Positions 1 to 8,794 of a stretch of DNA of 64,000 bases are shown in pieces (the stretch's first letter is position 1; each line of letters opens with the position of its first letter). The stretch lies in the NCBI GenBank assembly GCA_019634165.1, contig JAHQVT010000012.1:367528-431527 (forward strand). Direction: 5' to 3'. A program made the position numbers and the translations under genes. Origin of the DNA: Rhodospirillales bacterium (GTDB lineage Bacteria > Pseudomonadota > Alphaproteobacteria > Rhodospirillales > Thalassospiraceae). The notes under the pieces were generated by a model. It saw only the letters and a list, made by a program, of their open reading frames with translations, ran no database searches and was not told where the DNA came from.

Positions 1-1
1 T

Positions 2-718
2 GGGGCGGCACCGGTTTTGCAATCGGTCGACATCAAGGTGCGCCAAGGTGAAATGGTTGCATTGCTCGGTGCGAATGGTGCAGGCAAATCAACCTTCCTG
101 ACCGCACTTGCCGGATTGCTGCGCCCGGTAAAGGGCAGCATCGTTTTAAATAACGAATATATCCATGCCCTTGCCCCGCATCAGATCGTCCAACAGGGAT
201 TGATCCTTGTGCCAGAAGGACGTCAGGTCTTTCCGGAACTGACCGTGCGCGAAAACATCGAACTGGGTGCTTATAAGCAACCAAAACCGGTGAGTTCCGA
301 GGAACTGGAAGTTCTTCTGAACCGCTTCCCGCGTTTACGTGACCGGATCAACAGCCCGGCTGGTTTGTTGTCCGGCGGCGAGCAGCAAATGATGGCGATT
401 GCCCGTGGTCTGGTGGCAAAGCCAAAAGCATTATTGCTTGATGAACCCTCCCTCGGTCTGGCCCCGGCAATGGTCGAAGAACTTTACGCCATTCTGGGCG
501 AGCTTCGCGATGACGGGGTGACGATCCTTTTGGTCGATCAGATGGCGACCATGGCGCTGTCGGTGGCTGATTACGCCTATGTTCTTGAACAGGGCCAAGT
601 GGTTGCCGAAGGCAAAGCATCTGATTTACGAGAAGACGAACGCCTGATTGCCGCCTATCTGGGCGGGAGTGAGAAGGGCGATAAAAACCAAGAAAAGGTG
701 GCATGCGAAAATGCTTGA
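2..718 (+). CDS. Branched-chain amino acid-type ABC transporter ATPase (LivF-like), 5' end outside the window
   Basis: This is the cytoplasmic ATPase of a LivF-type ABC importer. It shows Walker A (GANGAGKST), the signature LSGGEQQ and Walker B (ALLLDEPS), in the order and spacing of the 230-240 residue LivF family. The reading frame is open to the window edge, and the TTG at 17 lies inside the first beta strand, so the true start is upstream and only a few residues are missing. The stop overlaps the next gene (ATG at 711, TGA at 716-718), so the two are translationally coupled. Pairing with an amidohydrolase suggests import of an amide, urea-like or pyrimidine-like substrate rather than leucine. 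The family call is firm; the substrate is unknown. Confidence 0.9.
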   Translation, partial: GAAPVLQSVDIKVRQGEMVALLGANGAGKSTFLTALAGLLRPVKGSIVLNNEYIHALAPHQIVQQGLILVPEGRQVFPELTVRENIELGAYKQPKPVSSEELEVLLNRFPRLRDRINSPAGLLSGGEQQMMAIARGLVAKPKALLLDEPSLGLAPAMVEELYAILGELRDDGVTILLVDQMATMALSVADYAYVLEQGQVVAEGKASDLREDERLIAAYLGGSEKGDKNQEKVACENA

Positions 719-1931
719 TTATCTGGTGAGGAACGCCTGCCTGAATGGTGAGAACGCGCTTGTCGATCTTGCCATTCGGGATGGAAAAATTGTCGAAATG
801 GGCCAATCAATTGCCGGTGACACCCCCAGCTTTGATGCAGAAGGTCAGTTGATCAGTTGCGGCTTTGTTGAAAGCCATCTGCATCTGGATAAGGCCTGCA
901 TTCTTGATCGGGCGAAAAATGAAACCGGCACCCTTGCCGGGGCGATCAGTGCGGTGGCCAATGCCAAAAGCGGCTTTACCGAAGATGACATTTACGCCCG
1001 CGGCGCACGGGTGATTGAAAAGGCAATTACCGAAGGCACCAACGCGGTCCGCACCCATGTTGAAATTGATCCGGGCATTGGGCTTTCCGGGTTTAATGCG
1101 ATCAAACGCCTGAAGGTCGATTACGCCTGGGCGATGGATATTGAAATTTGCGTCTTCCCGCAGGAAGGGCTGTTTAACTATCCCGGTACTGAAGAATTGC
1201 TGCGCGAAGCCTTGAACAATGGTGCGGATTTGCTCGGCGGGTGTCCGTATATGGATACCGATCCAAATGGCCAAATTTTGCGGTTGTTCGAGATGGCGCG
1301 CGAATATGATGTCGATCTGGATTTCCATCTGGATTTTGATCTTGATGGCAGTTGGCGGCATCTTGATGAAGTGGCGAAACAATCAATCGCCTTTGGCTGG
1401 CAAGGCCGGGTGATGATTGGTCATGTGACCAAACTTTCGGTCCTGCCAAAGCCGGAATTGGAAGACACCATTGCCATGATGCGTGATGCAGGCATTGGTT
1501 TGACGGTGCTGCCGGCGACCGATCTTTTCCTAACGGCGCGTGATTATGACCATTCGGCACCACGCGGCGTGGCCCCGGCGCATAAACTTGCCACACATGG
1601 GATTTGCTGCACGATTGCGACCAATAATGTGCTGAACCCGTTTACGCCTTATGGCGATTGTTCGCTGTCACGCATGGCGAACTTGTATGCCAATGTCAGT
1701 CAGCTTGCGACAGAGGCCGAACTTGAAAACTGCTTTGCCATGGTCGCGGATGCGCCTGCCAAATTGCTGGGACGGTCGAGCAAAATCGCAGTTGGTGAGG
1801 CCGCAAGCTTCATCGTCCTTCCCGCGCAAAGCCGCGCCCAAGTGGTATCCGAAATCAGCCGCCCGGTTTGGGGCATGAAAAATGGTCGGGTGACGTTCGA
1901 TCATCCCGCCGCCCGACTGCACCGACCTTAA
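711..1931 (+). CDS. Amidohydrolase-superfamily protein, cytosine deaminase/AtzC-like
   Basis: This is a 406-residue cytoplasmic TIM-barrel hydrolase. The metal-binding HLHLDK motif is at about residues 56-61. Further candidate ligands are the histidines in the FHLDFDLD and GHVTK segments. The ORF track starts at 648, but the ATG at 711 begins directly with the family's N-terminal strand (MLDYLVRNACL) and overlaps the LivF stop. At the position of the barrel Asp of E. coli CodA (HDDV) this protein reads TNNV, so a ligand or catalytic Asp appears to be Asn and the reaction may not be cytosine deamination. It probably acts on the compound imported by the upstream ABC system. The superfamily is certain; the substrate is not. 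Confidence 0.8.
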   Translation: MLDYLVRNACLNGENALVDLAIRDGKIVEMGQSIAGDTPSFDAEGQLISCGFVESHLHLDKACILDRAKNETGTLAGAISAVANAKSGFTEDDIYARGARVIEKAITEGTNAVRTHVEIDPGIGLSGFNAIKRLKVDYAWAMDIEICVFPQEGLFNYPGTEELLREALNNGADLLGGCPYMDTDPNGQILRLFEMAREYDVDLDFHLDFDLDGSWRHLDEVAKQSIAFGWQGRVMIGHVTKLSVLPKPELEDTIAMMRDAGIGLTVLPATDLFLTARDYDHSAPRGVAPAHKLATHGICCTIATNNVLNPFTPYGDCSLSRMANLYANVSQLATEAELENCFAMVADAPAKLLGRSSKIAVGEAASFIVLPAQSRAQVVSEISRPVWGMKNGRVTFDHPAARLHRP

Positions 1932-1950
1932 CCCTTCATCCAAAACAAAT

Positions 1951-1972
1951 GGGACAGCCAAAAGGCTGTCCC
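1951..1972. terminator. Hairpin between convergent genes
   Basis: A perfect 9-bp stem (GGGACAGCC/GGCTGTCCC) with an AAAA loop lies between the amidohydrolase and the convergent aldehyde dehydrogenase. There is no strong T-run on either side, so it is a plausible but not classical bidirectional terminator. Confidence 0.6.
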
Positions 1973-2003
1973 GATAGTCTGATAATTGGATTTTTCGGCG
2001 GGA

Positions 2004-3431
2004 TTAACCGTGCGCGATCATGATGTGGCGCGCGGCGGTGTAATCTTCTAGCGCGTAATGCGACATATCCTTGCCATAGCCGGACTGTTTTAAACCACCA
2101 TGGGGCATTTCATTGACCAGCATGAAGTGGGTGTTGATCCATGTGCAGCCATAACGAAGCCGTGCGCTGGTTTGCATGGCGCGTGAAATGTCCTTGGTCC
2201 AGATTGACGATGCCAGACCGTAATCGGAATCATTGGCCCACGTAACAGCTTCATCGACATCAGTGAAGCGCGTGATCGATGCGACCGGTCCGAAAACTTC
2301 GCGACGGACGATTTCATCACTTTGCAAGGCACCGGCAATGACGGTCGGCTGATAGAAGAAGCCCGGACCATCATGCAGTTTACCGCCGGTGGTGATTTCC
2401 ATGTGTTTTTGTTCCGATGCGCGGGCAACGAAACTTGCCACGCGGTCACGCTGCCGTTCGGAAATAAGTGGGCCGATTTCGTTCTCGCTGTCATCGGCAC
2501 GGGCATAGGTAATGCTTGAAACAGCGGATGATAAATCAGCCACCAGTTTGTCATAGATTTTCGGCCCGGCATAAATGCGACACGCCGCGGTGCAATCCTG
2601 ACCGGCGTTGTAATAACTAAATGCGCGAAGCCCTTCGACGACGGCTTCAAGATCGGCATCATCAAAGATAATGACCGGTGCCTTACCGCCCAGTTCAAGA
2701 TGGGTACGTTTAACCGATTTGGCCGCAGCCTGAAGAACCTTCTTACCCGTCGCAACATCGCCCGTGATGGAAACCATATCGACTTTCGGGTGGTTGATCA
2801 GGGCATTGCCGACCGTCGCCCCACGCCCCAAAACGACGTTAACAACACCTTCGGGCAAAATGTCGGCCAAGATTGATGCCAGTTTAAGCGCCGTAAGTGG
2901 TGTTTGTTCGGATGGCTTGAAAACAACCGTATTGCCACCGGCAATTGCCGGGGCCAGTTTCCAGGCCATCATCATCATGGGATAGTTCCATGGTGCGATG
3001 GACCCGACCACGCCAATCGGATCACGGCGGATCATGGAAGTGTGGCCTTCCATATATTCACCGGCAAGCGATCCTTGCATGCAGCGAACGGCACCGGCAA
3101 AGAAGCGATAGCAATCAACAATCGCGGGGATTTCATCATCGCGCACGGCATTGATCGGTTTGCCGCAATTAAGCGATTCAAGTTTGACGAATTCTTCGGC
3201 CTCGGCTTCGATCCGATCCGCGATTTTTAAAAGGTAGCCAGATCGTTCCGCAGGTGTCGTCCGCGACCATGATTTGAATGCATGTTCGGCGGCATTCACC
3301 GCCCGGTCGATCTGTTCCATCGATGCTTCGGGCAGCATCATGATGGTTTCGCCGGTTTTTGGATTGATGACGTTTTCTTCGGCTTCGACGCCCATTTCAA
3401 GGCTGCTACCGATCAGCATCTTGGTATCCAT
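2004..3431 (-). CDS. patD: Aldehyde dehydrogenase, gamma-aminobutyraldehyde dehydrogenase (PatD) type
   Basis: This NAD-dependent aldehyde dehydrogenase (475 residues) is expected to oxidise 4-aminobutanal to GABA in putrescine catabolism. It has the Glu-bearing LELGGKAP segment and the catalytic Cys in [12 protein letters not shown], a string typical of PatD/YdcW enzymes. The ORF track starts at 3503, but the ATG at 3431 follows a purine-rich GGGAGAG site and gives the family length. It is the last gene of an operon with a polyamine ABC importer in the same order as E. coli ydcSTUV-patD, which supports the call. Other amino- or betaine-aldehydes remain possible substrates. Confidence 0.85.
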   Translation of the reverse strand: MDTKMLIGSSLEMGVEAEENVINPKTGETIMMLPEASMEQIDRAVNAAEHAFKSWSRTTPAERSGYLLKIADRIEAEAEEFVKLESLNCGKPINAVRDDEIPAIVDCYRFFAGAVRCMQGSLAGEYMEGHTSMIRRDPIGVVGSIAPWNYPMMMMAWKLAPAIAGGNTVVFKPSEQTPLTALKLASILADILPEGVVNVVLGRGATVGNALINHPKVDMVSITGDVATGKKVLQAAAKSVKRTHLELGGKAPVIIFDDADLEAVVEGLRAFSYYNAGQDCTAACRIYAGPKIYDKLVADLSSAVSSITYARADDSENEIGPLISERQRDRVASFVARASEQKHMEITTGGKLHDGPGFFYQPTVIAGALQSDEIVRREVFGPVASITRFTDVDEAVTWANDSDYGLASSIWTKDISRAMQTSARLRYGCTWINTHFMLVNEMPHGGLKQSGYGKDMSHYALEDYTAARHIMIAHG

Positions 3432-3468
3432 AATATGCTCTCCCGTTCGTATCGTTATAGCGTTGCTT

Positions 3469-4284
3469 TTATTTCCCGGATCCAGCCACCTGATCGCCAT
3501 CACGCGTCAGGTAATAGGCCGCAAGGATCGGCAGGATCGTGACCAGAACCACAACCATTGCCACCACATTGGTGACCGGTCGTTGGCGCGGTCGGACAAG
3601 TTCTTCAAGCATCCAGATCGGCAATGTTGATTGCTGTCCGGCGGTAAAGGTTGTGACGATCACTTCGTCAAAGGACAGGGCAAAGGCCAACATGCCACCC
3701 GCCAAAAGGGCCGTGCCGATATTGGGCAAAATGACATGGCGGAATGTCTGGAAACTGTTCGCGCCCAAATCCATCGATGCTTCGACCAATGATCCCGATG
3801 TCCTTCTGAACCGTGCGACCGCATTGTTGTAAACAACGACAACGCAAAACGTCGCGTGCCCCAAAATGATCGTCCAGATCGAGAACGGAATATCGGCAAT
3901 GCTGAAGGCTGATCGCAGTGCAATCCCGGTAATGATGCCCGGCAAAGCAATCGGCAGGATCACCAAAAGCGAGATGGTTTCACGGCCAAAGAATTTGGTC
4001 CGCGAAACAGCCGCCGCACACAGGGTTCCCAGCACCATGGCAATCAGGGTCGAAATCGTCGCGGTCTGGAGGGACAGTTTTAGCGCGTCCCACACATCCG
4101 GGCGGTTCCATGTTACCTCCAACCATTTCAAGGTAAAACCGGGGGGCGGCCACTGATAGGATTTGTCTTCTGTTGTAAAGGCATAAACAAAGATCAGCGC
4201 AATCGGCAAATGCATGAAAGCAAGGCCAAGTCCGGCCGCGGCTTTTAAGGTAAAGGGTGCGCGGGTTTTTCCATCAGATCGCAT
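3469..4284 (-). CDS. Polyamine-type ABC transporter permease (PotC/YdcV-like)
   Basis: This is an inner-membrane permease of 271 residues, with about six membrane segments and the EAA loop ([21 protein letters not shown]) that contacts the ATPase. The track start at 4458 is too early. ATG 4284 overlaps the end of the upstream permease by 11 bases and gives the usual PotC length. It acts with the neighbouring permease, ATPase and binding protein to import putrescine or spermidine. The family call is firm; substrate choice is inferred from operon order and the downstream PatD-type dehydrogenase. Confidence 0.88.
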   Translation of the reverse strand: MRSDGKTRAPFTLKAAAGLGLAFMHLPIALIFVYAFTTEDKSYQWPPPGFTLKWLEVTWNRPDVWDALKLSLQTATISTLIAMVLGTLCAAAVSRTKFFGRETISLLVILPIALPGIITGIALRSAFSIADIPFSIWTIILGHATFCVVVVYNNAVARFRRTSGSLVEASMDLGANSFQTFRHVILPNIGTALLAGGMLAFALSFDEVIVTTFTAGQQSTLPIWMLEELVRPRQRPVTNVVAMVVVLVTILPILAAYYLTRDGDQVAGSGK

Positions 4285-5245
4285 CGAAAGCCCCCATGCG
4301 TTTAGCGCCCCAAAGATAGAAGCCCATGATGACGATTGGCACGACCGTAAAGGCCGCAGCAAGCGGGATGTTGCCAGCAGTCCCCTGCTGGGCATAAACG
4401 GCCTGACCGATAAACAGCCGCGATGATCCGATGATTTGCGGAATGATGTAATCGCCAAGGGTCAATGAGAAGGTGAAAATCGATCCGGCAACAATGCCCG
4501 GCAAAGCCAGCGGGAAAATTACATGGCGGAAGGTTTGCGATGGTGTCGCACCCAAATCACCCGATGCTTCAAGATAGCTTCCCGGCACACGTTCAAGGGC
4601 GGCCTGAACCGGCAGAACCATGAAGGGCAACCAGACATACAGAAATACAAGAAACGTTCCGGTGTAACTGACCGATAACGAATACCCACCAATGATCGGG
4701 ATCGCAAGCCATGCCTCAAGCAGCCACGTCAGATGCAGTTTGGCAAAAATCCAGTTCAGAATGCCTTCTTTGGCAAGGATCAGTTTCCACGCATAGATTT
4801 TGACCAGATAGCTTGACCAAAGCGGCAGCATCACACCGATGTAAAACAGTGCTTTCCATTTTCCCCGTGCATATCGTGCAGCAAAATAGGCAATTGGAAA
4901 GGCCACACAGGCGGCACCAACGGTAACGATGGCGGCCATTGATACCGTGCGAATGATGATATCAAGGTTGGCCGGGCGGAACAGTTCGCCATAGGTTTTC
5001 AGGGTCAGTTCGTATTGAACCATTCCCGAAAATTCATCGATGGAAAAGAAGCTTTGCGCCAAAAGGGCAAACAACGACCCCAGATAAATGATGCCCAGCC
5101 AAAGTGCTGGCGGGGTTAGCATCAGGATCAAAAGCAGTTTCGGATTGCGCCAGAATTTATCTGACAACGATCCGGTCCATCCGCCCTGACCGGGCAGAAC
5201 GGCACTGCTTTGGTTTGTTGCGTTGACGGGGGATGGGACCGTCAT
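4274..5245 (-). CDS. Polyamine-type ABC transporter permease (PotB/YdcU-like)
   Basis: This is a 323-residue inner-membrane permease. A hydrophilic N-terminus of about 30 residues precedes the first membrane segment ([20 protein letters not shown]). The EAA-type loop reads [21 protein letters not shown] near residue 228. Its start codon overlaps the ATPase stop (ATGA), and its own end overlaps the next permease, which indicates coupled translation. It forms the heterodimeric membrane channel with the YdcV-like protein. Confidence 0.88.
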   Translation of the reverse strand: MTVPSPVNATNQSSAVLPGQGGWTGSLSDKFWRNPKLLLILMLTPPALWLGIIYLGSLFALLAQSFFSIDEFSGMVQYELTLKTYGELFRPANLDIIIRTVSMAAIVTVGAACVAFPIAYFAARYARGKWKALFYIGVMLPLWSSYLVKIYAWKLILAKEGILNWIFAKLHLTWLLEAWLAIPIIGGYSLSVSYTGTFLVFLYVWLPFMVLPVQAALERVPGSYLEASGDLGATPSQTFRHVIFPLALPGIVAGSIFTFSLTLGDYIIPQIIGSSRLFIGQAVYAQQGTAGNIPLAAAFTVVPIVIMGFYLWGAKRMGAFDAI

Positions 5246-6231
5246 GGTTTGCCCCCCATCAAATGAAGCTCATCTGCCTGCCAATTGATCTGAACGGTTG
5301 TTCCATTTTCCGGCACAGCCTGATCGGCCGGGATCAGGGCATTGATGCGCATGTCGCCCAAGGCCAAACCAACACGGGTGGTGCCGCCCAAATAGCTGCT
5401 GCCAATCACGGTTGCGCTATGGCCATCGGGTTGGCCGATACGGATGGCTTCGGGGCGCAGGCTGGCATAGCTTTCTGTGCCAGTCAGTTGTTTGACAAAG
5501 GCCGGTTCAAGTACGTTTGACGACCCGACAAAATCGGCGACAAAGCGGCTTTGCGGGCGTTGATAGATGTCCTGCGGGCTTCCGATTTGCTGGATTTTGC
5601 CATCATTAAAAACCGCGACCCGGTCGGCCATGGATAATGCTTCTCCCTGATCATGGGTGACGAAAACAAAGGTGATGCCAAGTTTGCGTTGAAGGGTTTT
5701 AAGTTCTTCCTGCATCTGTTCACGCAGTTTCAGATCAAGTGCGCCAAGCGGTTCATCAAGCAAAAGAACCTTGGGTTTGTTGACCAGCGCACGGGCAAGG
5801 GCGACACGTTGGCGTTGCCCGCCGGAAAGTTGCCCCGGACGACGGTCGCCATAGCCCGGAAGGGCAACAAGTTCGAGCGCCTCGTTCGCCGCAGCATGGC
5901 GTTCAGTTTTGCCCATACCCTGGATCATCAGGCCATAGGCGACATTGTCGATAATGTTCATATGCGGAAACAGGGCGTAGTCCTGAAACACCGTGTTTAC
6001 GTTGCGCCGATAGGGCGGCACATTTTCGACCTTGGTGCCAAAAATCTCGATATGGCCGGCGGTGGGTTGCTCAAACCCGGCAATCAGGCGCAGGCAGGTT
6101 GTTTTGCCCGAACCAGATGGGCCAAGCATGGCGAAAAATTCACCCTCGGCGATTGATAGGTCCACGTCATCAACGGCGCGTACTGTGCCAAAATGTCGCG
6201 ATACCTTGGAAAAGGAAACTGCAGTCGTCAT
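5242..6231 (-). CDS. Polyamine ABC transporter ATPase (PotA/YdcT-like)
   Basis: This 329-residue importer ATPase has Walker A (GPSGSGKTT), the Q-loop in NTVFQDYALFPHM, the signature LSGGQRQR, Walker B (VLLLDEPLGALD), the switch His (FVTHDQ) and a C-terminal TOBE-type regulatory region. The track start at 6354 would add a meaningless leader; ATG 6231 begins MTTAVSFSKVSRHFG as in PotA proteins. It lies 264 bases downstream of the binding-protein gene, with a strong hairpin 18 bases before its start, so it is probably translated at a lower level than the binding protein. Confidence 0.9.
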   Translation of the reverse strand: MTTAVSFSKVSRHFGTVRAVDDVDLSIAEGEFFAMLGPSGSGKTTCLRLIAGFEQPTAGHIEIFGTKVENVPPYRRNVNTVFQDYALFPHMNIIDNVAYGLMIQGMGKTERHAAANEALELVALPGYGDRRPGQLSGGQRQRVALARALVNKPKVLLLDEPLGALDLKLREQMQEELKTLQRKLGITFVFVTHDQGEALSMADRVAVFNDGKIQQIGSPQDIYQRPQSRFVADFVGSSNVLEPAFVKQLTGTESYASLRPEAIRIGQPDGHSATVIGSSYLGGTTRVGLALGDMRINALIPADQAVPENGTTVQINWQADELHLMGGKP

Positions 6232-6248
6232 TGAAAAACCAGTTGTTT

Positions 6249-6276
6249 GAAGCCCGCCCGCATAAGGGCGGACTTC
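6249..6276 (-). terminator. Intercistronic hairpin after the polyamine binding-protein gene
   Basis: On the minus strand GAAGTCCGCCC pairs with GGGCGGGCTTC around a 6-base loop (11 bp including one G-T pair). No long T-run follows. It sits between the binding-protein gene and the ATPase gene, where such stem-loops usually protect upstream mRNA or partly stop transcription. The role is inferred. Confidence 0.6.
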
Positions 6277-6495
6277 GGATATGCAAGGAAAATGGCGGGT
6301 GGCGGATGTCTTAAACGGGTGGTGATGGCTGGTGATGAGGATTGCCTGTTTCATTTCCTGTTTTTGGGGGAAACAGAGCGTTCCTCATCATCGCAGCGAT
6401 TGCACGTTTGATGCCGGGTGTACGAAACATCAAATGCGCAGGCCCAGTATCAATCCACTTCGCAGGGTGCAGGCAAAGCCGACTGATGCCGTGCC

Positions 6496-7656
6496 TTAAC
6501 GGCCACCAATCACACCGATATAGTCCGAAACCCAGCGATAATACGGAACGCATTCGCCCTGACTTTCGCATTTCGAAACCGGGGTTTGCCAGAAGCTAAC
6601 CCGTTCGAAATCATCAAATCCGTTGGTTGCGCAACCTTCATCACCCAAAAGCGCATTGCCCTTACACGCGGCCGGAACCGCCGGGTTAGAGCCAAACCAA
6701 GCAGCCAAGTCGCCCTGAACTTTCGGTGATAAGGAATGTTCCATCCAAAGATAGGCGCAATTTGGATTTTCTGCTTCGGCATGGAGCATGGTGGTATCAG
6801 CCCAGCCGGTCACACCTTCTTCTGGAATGGTGGATGCAACCGGAAGACCTTCGGCCTTAAGAAGGTTGACCTGAAACGGCCAGGAACCCGATGCGATCAC
6901 GCCTTCATTTTTAAAGTCATCCATCTGGATGAAGGCATCATGCCAATAGCGTGAAACCAGTTCGCGTTGGCCGCGCAAAAGATCAAGCGCCGCAGCATAT
7001 TGATCGGCATTTAGCTCATACGGGCTTTTGATGCCAAGTTCGGGATTGTGCGCCATCAGATACTGTGCGGCATCGGCAATATGGATCGGTCCGTCATAGG
7101 CCTGAACGCGGCCTTTGTTGGATTTGCCGTCGGCAAGCGTCATTTCCTTGAAGACAACATCCCAGCTTTTCGGCGCTTCGCTGAATGCTTCGGTGTTATA
7201 CATCAAGACGTTCGGACCCCATTGATAGGGGGTTCCGTAATGCATGCCCTTTACCGTGTGCCAAGGCGCACTTTTAAGGCGATCATCAACCGTGTTCCAG
7301 CTTGGGATCAGGTCAGTATTGACTGGTTGAACACGTTTGCCAGCAATCATACGCAGCGATGCGTCACCTGATGCGGTGACAAGATCAAAGCCGCCTTCAT
7401 TCATCAGGGCGACCATTTCATCGGATGTGTTGGCGGATTTTACATTCACCTGACATCCGGTTTCTTTTTCAAACGAGGTAACCCAGTCAAAATTGGCATC
7501 GGTTTCACCGCGTTCGATATAGCCCGGCCAAGCAACGATGTTAACTTGGCCTTCGGGTGTCCCCAGTTCGGTCATCATATCAGCAGCAGCGGCGTGGCTT
7601 GCCGCAAAGGCAAGCACGACCATTGCGGACGTGCTTGATTTCAGTAACGATTTCAT
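6496..7656 (-). CDS. Periplasmic polyamine-binding protein (PotD/PotF/YdcS-like)
   Basis: This is a 386-residue secreted binding protein. The signal peptide covers about residues 1-24 (KSLLKSS, a hydrophobic core, then SHAAAA). The mature part follows the spermidine/putrescine-binding fold: VNIVAWPGYIERG at the start, the FDLVTASGDASLRMI segment, and GTPYQWGPNVLMYN near residue 140. It captures polyamine in the periplasm for the YdcTUV-like complex. It is the first structural gene of the operon, just downstream of a LysR gene and a candidate LysR site. Confidence 0.88.
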   Translation of the reverse strand: MKSLLKSSTSAMVVLAFAASHAAAADMMTELGTPEGQVNIVAWPGYIERGETDANFDWVTSFEKETGCQVNVKSANTSDEMVALMNEGGFDLVTASGDASLRMIAGKRVQPVNTDLIPSWNTVDDRLKSAPWHTVKGMHYGTPYQWGPNVLMYNTEAFSEAPKSWDVVFKEMTLADGKSNKGRVQAYDGPIHIADAAQYLMAHNPELGIKSPYELNADQYAAALDLLRGQRELVSRYWHDAFIQMDDFKNEGVIASGSWPFQVNLLKAEGLPVASTIPEEGVTGWADTTMLHAEAENPNCAYLWMEHSLSPKVQGDLAAWFGSNPAVPAACKGNALLGDEGCATNGFDDFERVSFWQTPVSKCESQGECVPYYRWVSDYIGVIGGR

Positions 7657-7762
7657 TGTGATGTCTCCCAGTTGCAGGGCGTCAGTTCACGTGACTTTTA
7701 TTTCCCGCAGCCAAGGGTACGCCGTTCTAGAGCATTCGCAATTTCATTTAACAGAAACACGT

Positions 7763-7781
7763 TATCGGTTTTTCCGATACC
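7763..7781. promoter_or_regulatory. Candidate LysR-regulator operator upstream of the polyamine operon
   Basis: TATCGG-N5-CCGATA is a perfect inverted repeat with LysR-type geometry. Its right part, CGGTTTTTCCGATACC (7766-7781), recurs with one mismatch at 8761-8776 upstream of the lysR gene. It lies about 110 bases before the binding-protein start. Binding by the adjacent LysR protein is inferred. Confidence 0.55.
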
Positions 7782-7814
7782 GAGGGGCTGGACTGTAAAC
7801 AGTATGCCGGGTTT

Positions 7815-8723
7815 CTAGCGCAACCGTGTTGCGCGGTGGGCCTGTGCCAATCCGATGAAATCGCGGGCGGCTTGGGACAATGGCGATCCTTTTCGCCAGA
7901 CAACCCCGACCTGCACCATTGGCAAGGTGCCAGATACATCGCGGCTTTCGATCCGATCGCCTTCAAGGGACCACGGGCGATAGACCAGATCGGGCAAAAG
8001 CGACAATCCCGCCCCGGTGGCAACAAGGCTTCGCACTGCTTCAACTGATCGGGTTCGGAACGCAACGCGGGGGCGCGTACCAAGGGCCCCTAAAAGTTTG
8101 CCGGTGGCTTCTTCAATCTCATCGACGGTCAGCATGATCAACGGTTCTGAGGTCACATCATCAAGCGTGATGCTTTGGGCGGTGGCAAGGCGATGACCAA
8201 GTGGCAGCCAAAGGCGATAGGGGGATACTTCCAGAATTTCTGATTGTAACGCCAATCGGTCGCGCAGATTTGAAATAACCATCACCGCGACATCAATTTC
8301 ACCCCCAATAAGAAGATGTTCAAGATAGTCGCCGTTATCTTCAATCGCACTGACCGTGATATGGGGGTAAGCCCGGCGATAACGTGCAAGGATGTCGGAA
8401 AGAACATAGCCCGCGACCAAGGATGTTACGCCAAGATGTAACTCACCCTGTTCGGTCTTGGCGGTGTCTTCGAAGGCCTGTTTGGCATCGGATACATTGG
8501 CAAGAATGGTTGTGGCGTGGCGCAGGAATTGATGGCCGTTATGGGTGATGTTAAGCCCGCGCGAATGGCGATCAAACAGGGTGACGCCAAGATCGGCTTC
8601 AAGTTCTTTGATCGCCTCGGTCACGGCAGATTGCGAAATTGACAGAATATGTGCAGCCCCCGAAACAGTTCCCTGTTCAGCAACGGCGACGAAATATTGA
8701 AGCTGTCGAATTGTAAATGCCAT
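7815..8723 (-). CDS. LysR-family transcriptional regulator
   Basis: This 302-residue DNA-binding protein has an N-terminal winged helix-turn-helix (IRQLQYFVAVAEQGTVSGAA..SQSAVTEAIKELE, about residues 5-45) and a C-terminal LysR substrate-binding domain starting near residue 90. It lies immediately upstream of, and on the same strand as, the polyamine uptake operon. Two near-identical sites occur in front of its own start and the operon start, so it is the likely autoregulated controller of the operon. In E. coli the equivalent operon has a MocR-type regulator (YdcR) instead, so the regulator type has been exchanged here. Confidence 0.85.
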   Translation of the reverse strand: MAFTIRQLQYFVAVAEQGTVSGAAHILSISQSAVTEAIKELEADLGVTLFDRHSRGLNITHNGHQFLRHATTILANVSDAKQAFEDTAKTEQGELHLGVTSLVAGYVLSDILARYRRAYPHITVSAIEDNGDYLEHLLIGGEIDVAVMVISNLRDRLALQSEILEVSPYRLWLPLGHRLATAQSITLDDVTSEPLIMLTVDEIEEATGKLLGALGTRPRVAFRTRSVEAVRSLVATGAGLSLLPDLVYRPWSLEGDRIESRDVSGTLPMVQVGVVWRKGSPLSQAARDFIGLAQAHRATRLR

Positions 8724-8760
8724 GATTCCATGACGATAGGCGATGGCAGAATACTTGTCG

Positions 8761-8776
8761 CGGTTTTTTCGATACC
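8761..8776. promoter_or_regulatory. Candidate LysR operator upstream of the lysR gene
   Basis: CGGTTTTTTCGATACC differs at one base in 16 from the site at 7766-7781. It is 38 bases upstream of the lysR start codon, so it is suited to autoregulation. The activity is inferred. Confidence 0.5.
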
Positions 8777-8794
8777 AAAGCCCAGGTCACGGAA

